Shown: positions 47,567 to 58,057, counted from the first letter of the stretch. The stretch: 64,000 bases of DNA from Cyathus striatus (GCA_025738555.1 JAOVFP010000017.1:2170001-2234000), one strand, 5' to 3'. Made by a program: numbers and translations. The notes: generated by a model not told the origin, from the sequence alone.

Positions 47567-49231
47567 CTACGGAAGAGGACGTGTATATTCCACAACCACC
47601 GCATTTTTAAATTTTTCTCTGAACAACTGTATCCCTTCATCCGAGAAGTGCACAAACTCCGGGGATCGCTCTAGGACGAGTCTTCGAATAGGGTGTTTGA
47701 TTATAGCCCTCATATGGATAAAGCTATGAACAGGCTGAAGAATATTTTTACCCAACCGTTTTTTCGGCTCCTGCTCGAACTTGACGATAAGGGTATGAAG
47801 AGAAGGTAAGGCGATGGGAGGCTTCTGCTTTACTTTGCACTGAAGGAAAGGATCCAGTAACCTAAGTTCCCCATGCAACGTCGTCACTTCTTGAAGTTTT
47901 CTCAGCGATTCATAAATTTGCCTTATAACGGTGCCATGCCAGTAGATCGATCCAAAATTGGAAGGGTCGAGTCCAAGAAAAAGGGTCTGAATGCATGCGC
48001 TTGCATTGCCCGCATGGAAGATGTTAATAATGCTGTCTATGTCCACGCCTTCATCTCGGTCGCTTTCAATGCTATTAAAAGACAAATAAATCGGAGGGGT
48101 TATAGAGCTTAGGTCTCCAGTTGCTTTATGATTCGCCCATTTTAATTCTGACCGGTATTTGTCACAGTTAAAATGTACAGTTTCATACAATACGGGTGTT
48201 TCCATCAATTTGTTTGATATAAATTGCGCAAATGGTTCAAAAAATGCTCGTGCAGAGCGAAATGCACCATTGCACTCCAGGTGTACCTCAGTAGTTGATG
48301 ATGTATGAAATCGAGAAATGAAGTCGGAGCAGAATGTGATCGGGCCTCTGATATCTAGTAACTGAATGTGTGGAAGAGAAACAGGTTTCTTCGGTAATAT
48401 TTCGTCAGACATGTCATAGTTTGTGAGAGGTTTATTGAAAAATATGCTAAGCGATCTAAGGTTGGGCATTTCGGATATGATCGAGAGCCACTTCTTAGTA
48501 GAGTCCATCGGTACTTCAGTAGTTTTCAGGTACTGAAGTGACTTCAGGTTAATAGTTTTGAAATCTATGCTATGCTTCTCCAGCGTTAATGAGCATAATT
48601 TTGGAAGACAACCCTTAAAGAAAGGGAGAGAAGACCCGTTCAACACAGGCCAATAATACGTTGTAGCATTAACTATGTGGGCAACCTTCAGCTGTGGTGC
48701 TGGATTGCAGGTAATCTTTTGATAAGCATGTAACCACTCCTGATGCATCCTAATATTCGCACCGACAGTTAAATGGGGGTAATCGTTGGTATATAGGAAG
48801 AACGACCGGATACGATAAACTTCAGATTCGAGGCGATGGAGGAATTCTGCATGGGTGACATGGACATCAAGTAGGGCTGACTTCGAGCGTTCTAGCATAG
48901 CAGTAACTTGTGCTTTATTGACCTGCACAGAAGTTCCTGTGTCGACTATAGAGCTCCAAAGTGTAGAGCATGTTAGCATAACGTCCCGTAAATATTGGGA
49001 AACATGCGAAGCTGCCATTATATCAGCATAGTGGTATGCTGAGGGCCTATGCGGATTTTGCTCGATATCGGATGGGAGAAGGTACTGGAAGATTTTAATC
49101 AAAACGTCTGGCATAAGCTTGGAGATCGAAGTATGCGGCATGTCAGTCCCTGGCTTGATAACGATAGTGGGAGGCATAAGCAATGGACTGGTAATGACAT
49201 ACAGATGGTTAGAGGCGTCGACGTGAAACAA
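47567..49231 (-). CDS. F-box protein (554 aa, single exon)
   Basis: One uninterrupted frame. The F-box lies at residues ~38-95 (ISKLMPDVLIKIFQYLLPSD; ASHVSQYLRDVMLTCSTLWSSI). Degenerate LRR-like segments follow (LPKLCSLTLEKHSI; MPNLRSLSIFFN; LPHIQLLDIRGPI; LPSLHTLIVKFEQE; HPIRRLVLERSPEF). F-box proteins pair with Skp1 to recruit substrates to SCF ubiquitin ligase. The start may be the internal Met at residue 19 (MPPTIVIKPGTD), closer to the F-box. It is the only apparently intact one of the three F-box genes in this cluster. Confidence 0.8.
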   Translation of the reverse strand: MFHVDASNHLYVITSPLLMPPTIVIKPGTDMPHTSISKLMPDVLIKIFQYLLPSDIEQNPHRPSAYHYADIMAASHVSQYLRDVMLTCSTLWSSIVDTGTSVQVNKAQVTAMLERSKSALLDVHVTHAEFLHRLESEVYRIRSFFLYTNDYPHLTVGANIRMHQEWLHAYQKITCNPAPQLKVAHIVNATTYYWPVLNGSSLPFFKGCLPKLCSLTLEKHSIDFKTINLKSLQYLKTTEVPMDSTKKWLSIISEMPNLRSLSIFFNKPLTNYDMSDEILPKKPVSLPHIQLLDIRGPITFCSDFISRFHTSSTTEVHLECNGAFRSARAFFEPFAQFISNKLMETPVLYETVHFNCDKYRSELKWANHKATGDLSSITPPIYLSFNSIESDRDEGVDIDSIINIFHAGNASACIQTLFLGLDPSNFGSIYWHGTVIRQIYESLRKLQEVTTLHGELRLLDPFLQCKVKQKPPIALPSLHTLIVKFEQEPKKRLGKNILQPVHSFIHMRAIIKHPIRRLVLERSPEFVHFSDEGIQLFREKFKNAVVVEYTRPLP

Positions 49232-51211
49232 CGTGAAGCATAGTCCAAGTGCGATTCAATTTATAAGCGGCTCATGGTTGCACGCAGCACAGCCTCAACC
49301 ATCCATCCTGGCTCACGTCATGCACAACTCTAGGCTTAAGCGCCTGATACATTATAGGCGTGCCAGTTACTACGAACAATCACCTGTGGTACATAAAAAG
49401 GTGCAATGAAGATGCTCGAAAGAAAGTAACAGAAAGATGAGCCATACAGCATGGAAGGTGGTACACGAGAATTTACCATATGCAGAGGACCAACACTTCA
49501 AGTGTACAGGAGAGGAAGGAACTATCAACAGGGATGTGGTGGCAGGAGCATGCTGCAAGTAAAAAACGCGTGGCAGCGAGAGGAGATGAAGGCACTCTGC
49601 AGGAACACATAGCAGAGTCTGAGTTGCGCTAATGGAGATCAATGAGAATGTACTCACAGACGGAGGCGAGCAACGCGCAGGGGATTGGCAGCAAGATTAA
49701 GGAGACCTTCGTGATAGTGATGGGCAGCTGCCAGGTGTCAAGAGTAGGATCGGGGACGCAAGGGGAAAGAATAAGGAGCATAGGAGTCGTACCACAAAAG
49801 GGGAGGAACGACAATTTCGGGCACGTAGATAAGGAATAACACGTCGACAACGTGAGTAACCAAATGCTGGCGATCGGCTGCTGAGAGTGAGCACAGTCAG
49901 TGGCCAGAGCAGGTTATGCGTTAAGGAGGGAAGAGTGTCGAGGCGGTGGAGCACAATCTGCAGTAACGCGTAACATCAGCCAAACGCACCAAGGGAGAAA
50001 GCCGCTTAACGAGAACGTACCACAGCGGAGGTGAATCAACGCCGTCGAACGCTCGCGATGCTGAGGTACTGTTGGGCTAGCCACATAATGACAAGAGCAG
50101 GAAACAGGCGGGGGACTGATGGGTGGTTATAGGCGGCAGCGAGGTATCATACAGCATAGGAGCCTGAAGTGACACGCAATAGTCAGTGAGCCGCACTAAT
50201 AGACCTCAATGAGAGTGTACATACCAAAGGAGGTAAACAACGTCATTCAGCGTGCGGGAGAGAACGTGGATGTTGACAGTAGGATGAAGCAAATCGAGTT
50301 GGTGATGGTGGTGGTGGTGGTGGTAGGCAACTGGAAAGAGCAGGATCCAGGATGGGAGGAACACGTCGATAGGGGAATAACGAAATGAGGGTGGTCGGCC
50401 GCCTGGGAGGGCTATGATCCGAAGGTCCATGACGAAAGATTAGCAAACGGTAGGTCAGCTCACTGGAGGGGACCAGTCAACGAGGACATCACACGTAGAG
50501 GCGAGCCAGCAAGACTCGCAGCTATATGCATAAAGCTCAGCGCTCACTCTTTACTGTCACTAGAATACAGTTAGAATATACGAGAGAGTGACTGTAACCA
50601 CTATTCACCTTTTCCTACATCTTCTCCCTCCGTTGCCCATCGCCTAGAACCACGTTCATCCCAGGACCAAATCTTGCGCTTGCGATGGCGAGAAGCATCT
50701 TCGTCCTAAGATAAAATAAAAGGAAAGTTGAACGATGGTAAAAAGAATTATATTCCAACGTCTTGATATGTACGTAGTGACAGAAGGTAGTATAGAAGAT
50801 TATAGATTATACCTTTCCCTGTGCACGTTCGTTGATCAGTTATACTGTAAGCTTGTTCGAAGTTGATCATTATGGACTTACCTTGGTGTACCATATCCTT
50901 ATCGGCCACTCGCCCACAACCGCCTAGAAGCAAATGATAAAAAAACATAGCATCTCCCTCTTCAGGTTACAAATCCACCTGCCCGAAAGCCAGAACCTAA
51001 CATCTTTAGCTCCCAAGTGTTCAGGCCACTGATGCTACAGCGTGATAATCGATAATCTTGCATTGAGTGTCGAACGTCAGTTAGGGATGTACAGAGGAAA
51101 CATGTTCACGAGTTGAGGATGGAGTTGAGCGATATATGATATCCAAGGGCTAGCATATCAACGCAGTCCGACAAAGCCCGATGCAGAAGTGATCCAACTC
51201 AGAGCAAGAGC
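49232..51211. other. Non-coding region with a diverged tandem duplication
   Basis: Segments around 49,620-49,860 and 50,188-50,410 share words in the same order at an offset of about 530-570 bp (for example CTAATRGANMTCAATGAGARTGTAC and AACACGTCGA). No gene fits; Pro/Leu-rich minus-strand frames are compositional. A possible terminal exon lies on the minus strand at ~50,610-50,710 (KRKIWSWDERGSRRW), too little to define a gene. Confidence 0.35.
50845..51150. repeat. Diverged copy of 45288-45650 (direct repeat)
   Basis: Shared blocks in the same order and orientation include CAGGTTACAAATCCA, TTGAGTGTCGAACGTC and CGCCTAGAAGCA or its variants. The two copies flank the two F-box genes at 45.99-49.23 kb. 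The nature of the repeat is unknown. Confidence 0.55.
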
Positions 51212-51323
51212 AAATGATTTCCAAATATGTTTATTAGGGTTATGTAATTACATGCAGAGCCAATCAGAAAGCGTAAACTAAGGTTAGGGTTAGGACGGCG
51301 GAGAGACCAAAAAAAAGAGCCCG

Positions 51324-51491
51324 CCCAGCCAGAGTGGCCGAGACAGGACAGGAAAATATTTAGACGGTGCATAAGCCTGAGCCTATACAAGCCGCAAACA
51401 CCCCCTGGGGACAAGGTCGCCGTGCTATGGGGGATCCCCACGGCCCACAAACTCAGTTCCATGAAGGAGCCTGTGCCATCAAGGTAAGTAT
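51324..51491 (-). ncRNA. U1 spliceosomal snRNA (left arm copy)
   Basis: Exact inverted copy of the gene at 51737-51904, transcribed away from the shared centre. The RNA starts ATACTTACC at 51491 and is about 168 nt. All structural remarks for the right-arm gene apply, including the altered loop of stem-loop I. Confidence 0.8.
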
Positions 51492-51517
51492 GAGGTGTTC
51501 GTATGGGTGGGTGAGCG

Positions 51518-51525
51518 TTTATATA
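51518..51525 (-). promoter_or_regulatory. TATA box of the left U1 gene
   Basis: TATATAAA on the minus strand, 34 bp upstream of the RNA start, mirrored exactly in the right arm. Confidence 0.75.
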
Positions 51526-51585
51526 CGGTGGGAGGACGCGCACGAGCCACGGCCAATCTTGAATGAGCAATTGCGTAATACTACG

Positions 51586-51694
51586 ATGGTCCGTGCACAA
51601 ATCAATACAAACTGTGTGATCGATCAATGGCCCGTGCACACAACTGAATTCCCCTGCGATTTCTGCGTGATCGTCTGATGGTCCGTGCGCGTCC
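51586..51694. promoter_or_regulatory. Shared U1 upstream region with repeated GTCCGTGC element
   Basis: ATGGTCCGTGCAC (51586-51598), ATGGCCCGTGCAC (51627-51639) and ATGGTCCGTGCGC (51678-51690) recur in the spacer. The copy next to the right gene, GGTCCGTGCGCGTCC (51680-51694), ends exactly 8 bp before the TATA box. The third U1 gene has GGCCCGTGTGCATCC with the same 8-bp gap. I propose this as the fungal snRNA proximal element (inference). Confidence 0.6.
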
Positions 51695-51702
51695 TCCCAC
51701 CG

Positions 51703-51710
51703 TATATAAA
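51703..51710 (+). promoter_or_regulatory. TATA box of the right U1 gene
   Basis: TATATAAA with its first base 34 bp upstream of the RNA start at 51737. The same distance holds in the third copy. Confidence 0.75.
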
Positions 51711-51736
51711 CGCTCACCCACCCATACGAACACCTC

Positions 51737-51904
51737 ATACTTACCTTGATGGCACAGGCTCCTTCATGGAACTGAGTTTGTGGGCCGTGGGGATCCCCCA
51801 TAGCACGGCGACCTTGTCCCCAGGGGGTGTTTGCGGCTTGTATAGGCTCAGGCTTATGCACCGTCTAAATATTTTCCTGTCCTGTCTCGGCCACTCTGGC
51901 TGGG
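51737..51904 (+). ncRNA. U1 spliceosomal snRNA (right arm copy)
   Basis: The 5' end ATACTTACC is the exact complement of the consensus 5' splice site and the invariant start of U1. Stem-loop I pairs CACAGGCTC with GAGTTTGTG through two G-U pairs. A GCCGTG/CACGGC stem and further hairpins follow. GATGG near the 5' end can pair with CCGTC just before a U-rich Sm-like site (AAATATTTTCC). A terminal stem (CTCGGCCA / TGGCTGGG, loop CTC) closes the RNA. Length is about 168 nt, against 164 in human U1. The stem-loop I loop reads UUCAUGGAAC, departing from the U1-70K recognition core UCACGAA, so this variant may bind U1-70K poorly. U1 recognises 5' splice sites in the nucleus. Confidence 0.82.
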
Positions 51905-52016
51905 CGGGCTCTTTTTTTTGGTCTCTCCGCCGTCCTAACCCTAACCTTAGTTTACGCTTTCTGATTGGCTCTGCATGTAATTACATAACCCTAATAAACA
52001 TATTTGGAAATCATTT

Positions 52017-54697
52017 ATTTCTGTGTTCAACTGCGCTACGTCAAGCGTGAAATGCTCCGAAACTTCAAAGCCCTTGCATAGGCTATTGGCATCGATAACT
52101 TATGGTCTATCAACTGCTTTTGAACTTTTGACTGTTGTTGGACTACGTGCAAGTTGTAACACTACTAGAACACGAATGCACGACTTGTGCATGACGGTTT
52201 GCTCACTACACAAGTACATAATACCTTCGACTATAGGCGAGTTCTCATTTCTATATTACACCTTCGGTATGATTCTACGAGACACTCCATGCGCTGGGAG
52301 AAAGGGTAGAGCTAGGATCGGGAATGAATGTTTGAAGGGAAATTGGCGACGGTGAACGGCGTATTGGGGGTACTAATGCAAGATTCTGTCATATCTACAG
52401 ATCCTCCCTTTAACTGCTCAAGTTGGGTAGCACGAGACATGGTTGACGACGACCGCCGAGCGAGCAATGCGTGGAGCGTTATACTTAGGTGCGAACGGTA
52501 TGATTAACTCGTAGCCCACCCTAATAAACATTGTTTTTTCTTTTCGTTTCGACCACAGCTTGCGCCTTTAAAAACCGTAATGCTCACAATATTCGTCAAT
52601 ACACCGTGTTGGCTGTGGACTACCAGCGGACCGACAAGTTCTATTACTTGATTCGTGGACTACTTCTGCACTCTTGACTAGGTTCTACGCCGTGACTGCA
52701 ATTGCAACAATCAGCGCTTCTTCTCTCAGCCTCTGCTTTCTTATGATATCGGTCTCAAGTCACCTCGTTCTGTAACCACTGTTTCGCTAATGCACTTGCA
52801 GGCTAAACGTTCGTCTTTGCCGTGTCTGATTGAACTCTTTTCAGCGTAATCGTTTTTACTTGCTCATGGAACAGTACCTCTAGGTTTGGATATTTTCACA
52901 CCGACTTCTCGCTCTATCGGTTTGCGCTGTGGTGTATACCTGCGCGGATCGTACTCGTATTGACTTTTATATTACATATCTTCAAAGTTCATACTACTAA
53001 CTACTTCAAAGCTCTTAAGTGAGTTATTGAGGTTTAAGCCAGGTCAGCACGATAGGCTAAGGATCAAGCTAAGGTGAAGACTCACAGGTTGGTATTAAAA
53101 TAACGGTTACTCTGTGACTCCTGTTAGCGCTATACGTTGCTACGTTAAACGTAAACAACGCATGTTTCTATACCTTATACACAGCGGACCATTACACACT
53201 TGGGATCACGAAATCGTTGCTAATGATAGCCTTCCCTCAAATGCCCGAAGCTCAACCTGATAAAGTGAGGTCGCATAACGCACATGCCTACTGTGGTACT
53301 TAACTGATTAACTGTGCGTTCCACGCAGGGCATACTAGGTGTTCCCTGGTGGTGTGCACTTGGCGCTTGTCGAGCTAACTCAATCCATGACGCGATAGAC
53401 TGCAATAGTTTGGTGATAGATGTCGAAACAGCATATTTTCTAGGCGTCAGGTACTAAACTCCGCCGCTTAGGATCTGGGGTTCTATTTTACTCCTGAACA
53501 GCTCATGAGGGGCATGAAGCTATTTTCGTGAGTATACTGAAGCCCCTCCCGCCATTCATGGGACTGTCGTCTGTCACTGACTGCATCATGGCGAACATAA
53601 TGCTGTATTGGTTGAATCTAACTAATTAAATGCATTATCCAGTGTTGGTAAAGATTAATGATTCGTAATTTTGCCAACGTTCCGAGCTTTTGTAGTTAGG
53701 TCGCTGCAACTCCCAGCGTTCGAGGAGGGCTGCCGCGTACGATGTACGTGCTGTCATGAGTCTCAGAGTTTACACTTAACTGTCGTTTTTAAGATCTGCA
53801 AATGTTGATAATTTCGAAATGAACCACCATGCACCAGGCTTGGACGCTGGGAATTCTTAAGTCCATTTTTGTTTGTAGCTCCTGATATTTACTCTTTCTC
53901 TTTTCTATATGCTGTGCCTTCTATGCATCGACAAAAATCACATTATCTTTTACATCACTTATCGTTCAATCAACCAGCCACATTGACCATCATTGTGATG
54001 TGCTAGCCATTCGTGTATCTGCAGAACTCGGATTCACTGTAATTGCATTTCGACAGCCTCTACATGCAAGCTCCAATCTCAGTTGTGATTGCATTTATGG
54101 CGCCTAAAGTTTAAAATTTGAACTATCTCCTCATTCTTCAGGTTGCGCCTACAACTTCAGTGTTAGAAATTTTTTTAGGTGAGATCAGAGTCCGTCGGAG
54201 AGCTCAGAGCTCCTTACTACGGTCCTATTTTTAAACTCTTCTATTATACTGTTTATATTCAGCGCTGTATAATTATAACTCATACTATCCAATAATCTAT
54301 CATTGATAGTGGTCTGCGCGCACCGATCTGCCAACGTTTGGCAGTGAATGGCAGGGCTCTCAAGCTTATTTACTTGTTTAATGCTGGACCACGTGCTAGC
54401 CTAAAGTTTAAGGTGTAAATGTTTCCCCCAGTTTCAGTTCGGGGCTATGTTCTCTCCAACGCGGCCATCTAGATTCCTCACTGGTAACCAACCAGAAAAG
54501 TCTAAGTCTGCTAGCATCTGCCCTCATAAAACTCCGCATGATCATGAGTTCAAGGCTCAGCTTACGACCTTGGGTAACTACGTACTAGTACGAGAGAATG
54601 AAACGGAGGCTTATTGATAGATTCCATGCTATATATAATCGCTACGCATCGTTTTGAATTTTAAGAGCGAGGACTGTGTACGGACTATATCTACATC
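52017..54697. other. U1 downstream flank and intergenic region
   Basis: The stretch from 52017 to about 52,720 is a diverged copy of 56,770-57,570, so U1 and its 3' flank were duplicated together. It contains no gene I recognise. From 52,720 to 54,697 I see only short frames. A word resembling an LTR polyadenylation signal (CTAATAAACA) occurs in both duplicated flanks. Confidence 0.45.
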
Positions 54698-56178
54698 ATG
54701 GCCCCATATTACGGACCAAACGCCTCTCCTTATGAAATCTTTCTCGAACGAACATTTGTAGCTAGCGATTTTATCGGCGGCTTTGGCTATGGTATGACTC
54801 TCTAGTTCATTATATTTGTCACAGGATGATTTAACATTACTATAGGCATTCAGTGCATTTTATATATTTCGTGTGCCATATTCCTCTGGAAACAGCGAAA
54901 ATCGAGAGGAAAGCAATCTACTTTCCTACTAGCTTATATGACCCTCCTCCTCGTCATACAAACGATATTATCTGCAGTTCAAGTGAGGACTGTTCAAGAT
55001 ATCTATATTGATAATAGAAACTATCCCGGCGGCCCATGGGCATACTTCCTAGCCACTCAGAATCTCCCAATCAATGTGATGTTCTATGCGACTCTATTCC
55101 TCGTAACATTCCTTGCGGATCTTTTAGTTGTAAGTGCAAATAATCAAATAGTCTTATGAAGTAACATTTCACTCCGGATACTGAGGATGAGCCCCTTTCA
55201 GCTTTGGCGTTGTTGGGTCATATGGAATGCGGCTGGGCAACTGATTGCTTGTATTGTGCTTGCATTCCCAGTTCTTTTGCTATTGGGCTCCTTTGGTTTG
55301 TACCTGGACCCCCTAAATCCATGATTTAATGCTAATCCTTGTAAATGACATGAATAGTTATGGGAACTCTTTGGACTTTGCAATCGAGCCAACCAGGGTT
55401 GTCATCATCATCATATAGCAAGCTACCGATGGCGTATGGGACAACATACTATGTCATCTCCCTCAGCGTTGACATTATCCTTACCATCCTGATTTCTATC
55501 CGGCTATTCATATATCGTCGTCATGTAGAAATATATTACTAATCAAATGTCTTCATGATCATCAGCGCCCGCTGCCTCCACATATGCATTTGGATAGTTT
55601 ACTATACTTTTTATGTATTCTCCAGACAATGTGCTCCGCTTTTTTGTATTTAAGTAATTTACAATGTACCGTAAATACTTATCCATTTGCCTCTTGCTTC
55701 CTCCCCTTGAATGCTTTGAGGCCAAATGTAACGTCATCGTCGTCGATGCGTCGTTTATTTCAACACGTCAAACTGTCGTGACCCTTCCAGTGGAGCACGC
55801 AAAACAATATGCATCACTGGCTACGATCTTCATCGAATCCGCTGCTTTATATTCGATGTTTGCTCTAATCTTCATTATCTCTTATGCCGTCAACAATCCA
55901 ATCAACCAGGTCTTTTTGGCTATGGCGTCTTCAGCACAGGTGAGGAGGGACGCATGCGTGTCGTGATGTAATACTGAGTAATTTTCCTTCAGCAAATTGC
56001 GGGCTACCTCATCATCTACCGTATAGCTCAAGGTACTGCGTGGAGCACTGGTACCCTTGAAGGGAAACTTCCCACATTGCAATTTACCTCCAATACACAG
56101 AATCCAGGAGATACTAGCATTACAACAGGACCGATTGATATCTATCAGGCCCCCAAGGCACCATTAACTCCTATATAA
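54698..56178 (+). pseudogene. Seven-TM orphan-family protein, probably disrupted
   Basis: Exons 54698-54791, 54846-55129, 55202-55295 and 55358-55524 join in phase (spans ILYISCAIFLW, TLLLVIQTILSAV, FLVTFLADLLV, LIACIVLAFPVLLLLG, VISLSVDIILTILISI). They end at the loop FIYRRH. The continuation (VEHAKQYASLATIFIESAALYS; FIISYAVNNPINQVFLAMASSAQ) resumes at ~55,790 and joins the last exon 55993-56178 (QIAGYLIIYRIAQGTAWST). Between 55,525 and 55,790 there are ~265 nt with stops, and I found no GT-AG pair that restores phase. It is either a long intron with a missed microexon or an insertion that killed the gene. Same family as 8172-9420. Confidence 0.6.
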
Positions 56179-56444
56179 AGAACTCGATGTCGAAGCCGGG
56201 AGATGAAATATTATTTTACAGACATTTATATTATCTTTCATACTAGGCTTTGAACTTGGATTTTGTAGTTACGCATGGAATTTTATGCTGTGCAAAGAGC
56301 AGTTGACTTCAAAAGGTAGTATCATGCAAGGTGAAAGCCATGTTATTTGTGCACGGACCATCATGGTATTACGAAACGTTACTCAAATTGTGATCGGCGC
56401 ATTGCGCACGGACCATTGCGATTTTGTATGCGCCGATTGACTGT
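56179..56444. promoter_or_regulatory. Upstream region of the third U1 gene
   Basis: It contains two inverted copies of the U1 upstream element, GTGCACGGACCAT (56349-56361) and GCGCACGGACCAT (56404-56416). No protein gene is seen. Confidence 0.5.
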
Positions 56445-56475
56445 GGCCCGTGTGCATCCTCTCTAGATATATAAA
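56445..56475 (+). promoter_or_regulatory. U1 promoter: upstream element plus TATA box
   Basis: GGCCCGTGTGCATCC (56445-56459), an 8-bp gap, then TATATAAA (56468-56475), 34 bp from the RNA start. Sequence between the TATA box and start is not conserved with the other copy, while the spacing is. Confidence 0.65.
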
Positions 56476-56501
56476 CCCCTCCCCGCCCTCTTGAAGACTT
56501 C

Positions 56502-56669
56502 ATACTTACCTTGATGGCACAAGCTCCTTCACGAAATGAGCTTGTGGGCCATGGAGACTCCCCATAGCACGGCGACCTTGTCCCCAGGGGGTGTCTGCGG
56601 CTTGTATAGGCTCAGGCTTATGCACCGTCTAAATATTTTCCTGTCCCGTCTCGGCCACTCTGGCTGGGC
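56502..56669 (+). ncRNA. U1 spliceosomal snRNA (third, diverged copy)
   Basis: It starts ATACTTACC at 56502 and matches the palindrome copies over the whole RNA with scattered changes. In stem-loop I, CACAAGCTC pairs perfectly with GAGCTTGTG. Compared with the other copies both strands changed (AA/TT-GC versus GG/TT with G-U pairs), so pairing is maintained. The loop reads UUCACGAAAU, containing the U1-70K core UCACGAA. The terminal stem CTCGGCCA/TGGCTGGG is unchanged. Of the three copies this one fits canonical U1 best and is the likeliest to be functional. One base of the second stem (GCCATG) is mismatched. Confidence 0.85.
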
Positions 56670-56679
56670 GGGCTCTTTT

Positions 56680-58057
56680 TTTCGCCTTTCCACCGTCCTA
56701 ACCCTAACCTTAGTGTACGCTTTCTGATTGGCTCTGCATGTAATTACATAACCCTAATAAACATATTTGAAAATCGTTTATTTCTGTGTTCAACCGCTAC
56801 ATCAAGCGTGAAATGCTCCGAAACTTCAATACCCTTGCATAGGCTACTGACGTCGATAACCTGTGGTCTATCAACTGCTTTTGAACTTTTGACTATCGCT
56901 GGACTATATCCAAGCTGCAACACCACTAGGATTTAGGTGCACGAAGGCTCACTACAAGTACCAGAAGTACTTATACACTATAAAGTTCGGTTGGCTCCAC
57001 TATGCCCCCCACCCATCCCCAGTCTATAGGCGACTACTCATTTCTATATTCCACCGTCGTTTGGATTCGACGGGGCGCTCTAGGGTAGATCTAGGATCGG
57101 GGGAGAAGGTGTGAAGGGAGATTGCATTTGGCGACGGTGAACGGCGTATTGTGGGTACTAATGCAAGATGAGAGACCGATACTGTCACATCTAAGGAACC
57201 GGCGCTTCCTCCTTTTTAACCATCGCGGCTGTGGCCAGCGCGCCAACGAAGGAACGAAGGGCAAAAGCGGGTGACGGCGACGAATAAGGGTGATGGGCGG
57301 CAAGATTTACGGTAGACGACGACCGCCGAGCGAGCAATGTGGGAACGTTGTATATAGGTGAAAACGGTACGATTAACTCGTAGCTCACTTAATAAATATC
57401 GTTTTTGCTTTTCGTTTCCACCGCAGCTACCGACTTCAACAACCACAATGTTCTGAATCGTTGTCGATGTGCTGCGTTGGCGGACGGACGACTTGTACTT
57501 ATTGATTCATCGACTACTTTTGCACTTTTGACTAGGTTCTAGTACAGCGTGACTGCAATTGCAACAATCGGCGCCTCTCCAACAAGCTTTCAGTCTCTGC
57601 CAGCTCCTTATGATGTCGATACCTCGCTAATGCGTAGTCGCGAGGCACTAGTTCGTCTCTGTCGTGTACGATTGAATTCTTTGCAACTTCCTCATTGTTA
57701 CTTGCTATTCTTATGTTTTCATACCGATTTTTTGCTCTATTGTTTTGCGCTGTGGTGTCGTATCATTGATTCAATTCTTTCCAGCTGAGTCTGGTCGTAC
57801 TTCGTTTGCATCGGAGACCTTGTACTTGCTATTGGCAGTGGTGAATCTAGGTCTACAAATGCAAAACTGATATCACTGGTCGCGGAATCGATATACAAAT
57901 TGTGATGCGCCATTACCAAGGTCGCGCGAATCCATCACTCATACCAACTCACAACTTATGTCCGTTAGTAGCAAGCCAATGCGGCACATGGATCACTACG
58001 TGCGTATGATACGTACAGATTTATAATTCGATAAGCACAGAACAAGGAAGATATCTG
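56680..58057. other. U1 downstream duplicated flank and intergenic region
   Basis: 56,770-57,570 is homologous to 52,017-52,720 but has an extra ~100 bp around 57,180-57,290. No protein gene is recognised. It is followed by the 3' end of the DUF6533 gene. Confidence 0.45.

Larger units (their letters stand above)
51212..52016. repeat. Perfect inverted repeat, 333-bp arms, 139-bp spacer
   Basis: Arms 51212-51544 and 51684-52016 appear identical by eye with dyad centre at 51614. Each arm carries a TATA box, a complete U1 snRNA gene and about 110 bp of downstream sequence. The spacer is not palindromic but contains extra copies of the upstream element. Long open frames through either arm are accidental. 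Confidence 0.9.

Noticed and set aside
51199..51861. 220-codon open frame (and matching plus-strand frames) across the inverted repeat
   Set aside because: It reads through two U1 snRNA genes and their promoters in opposite directions; the similarity between frames is only a result of the palindrome.
51290..51960. CCCTAACCCTAA-like word suggesting telomeric repeat
   Set aside because: Only about two units, present in each U1 3' flank; not a tandem array.
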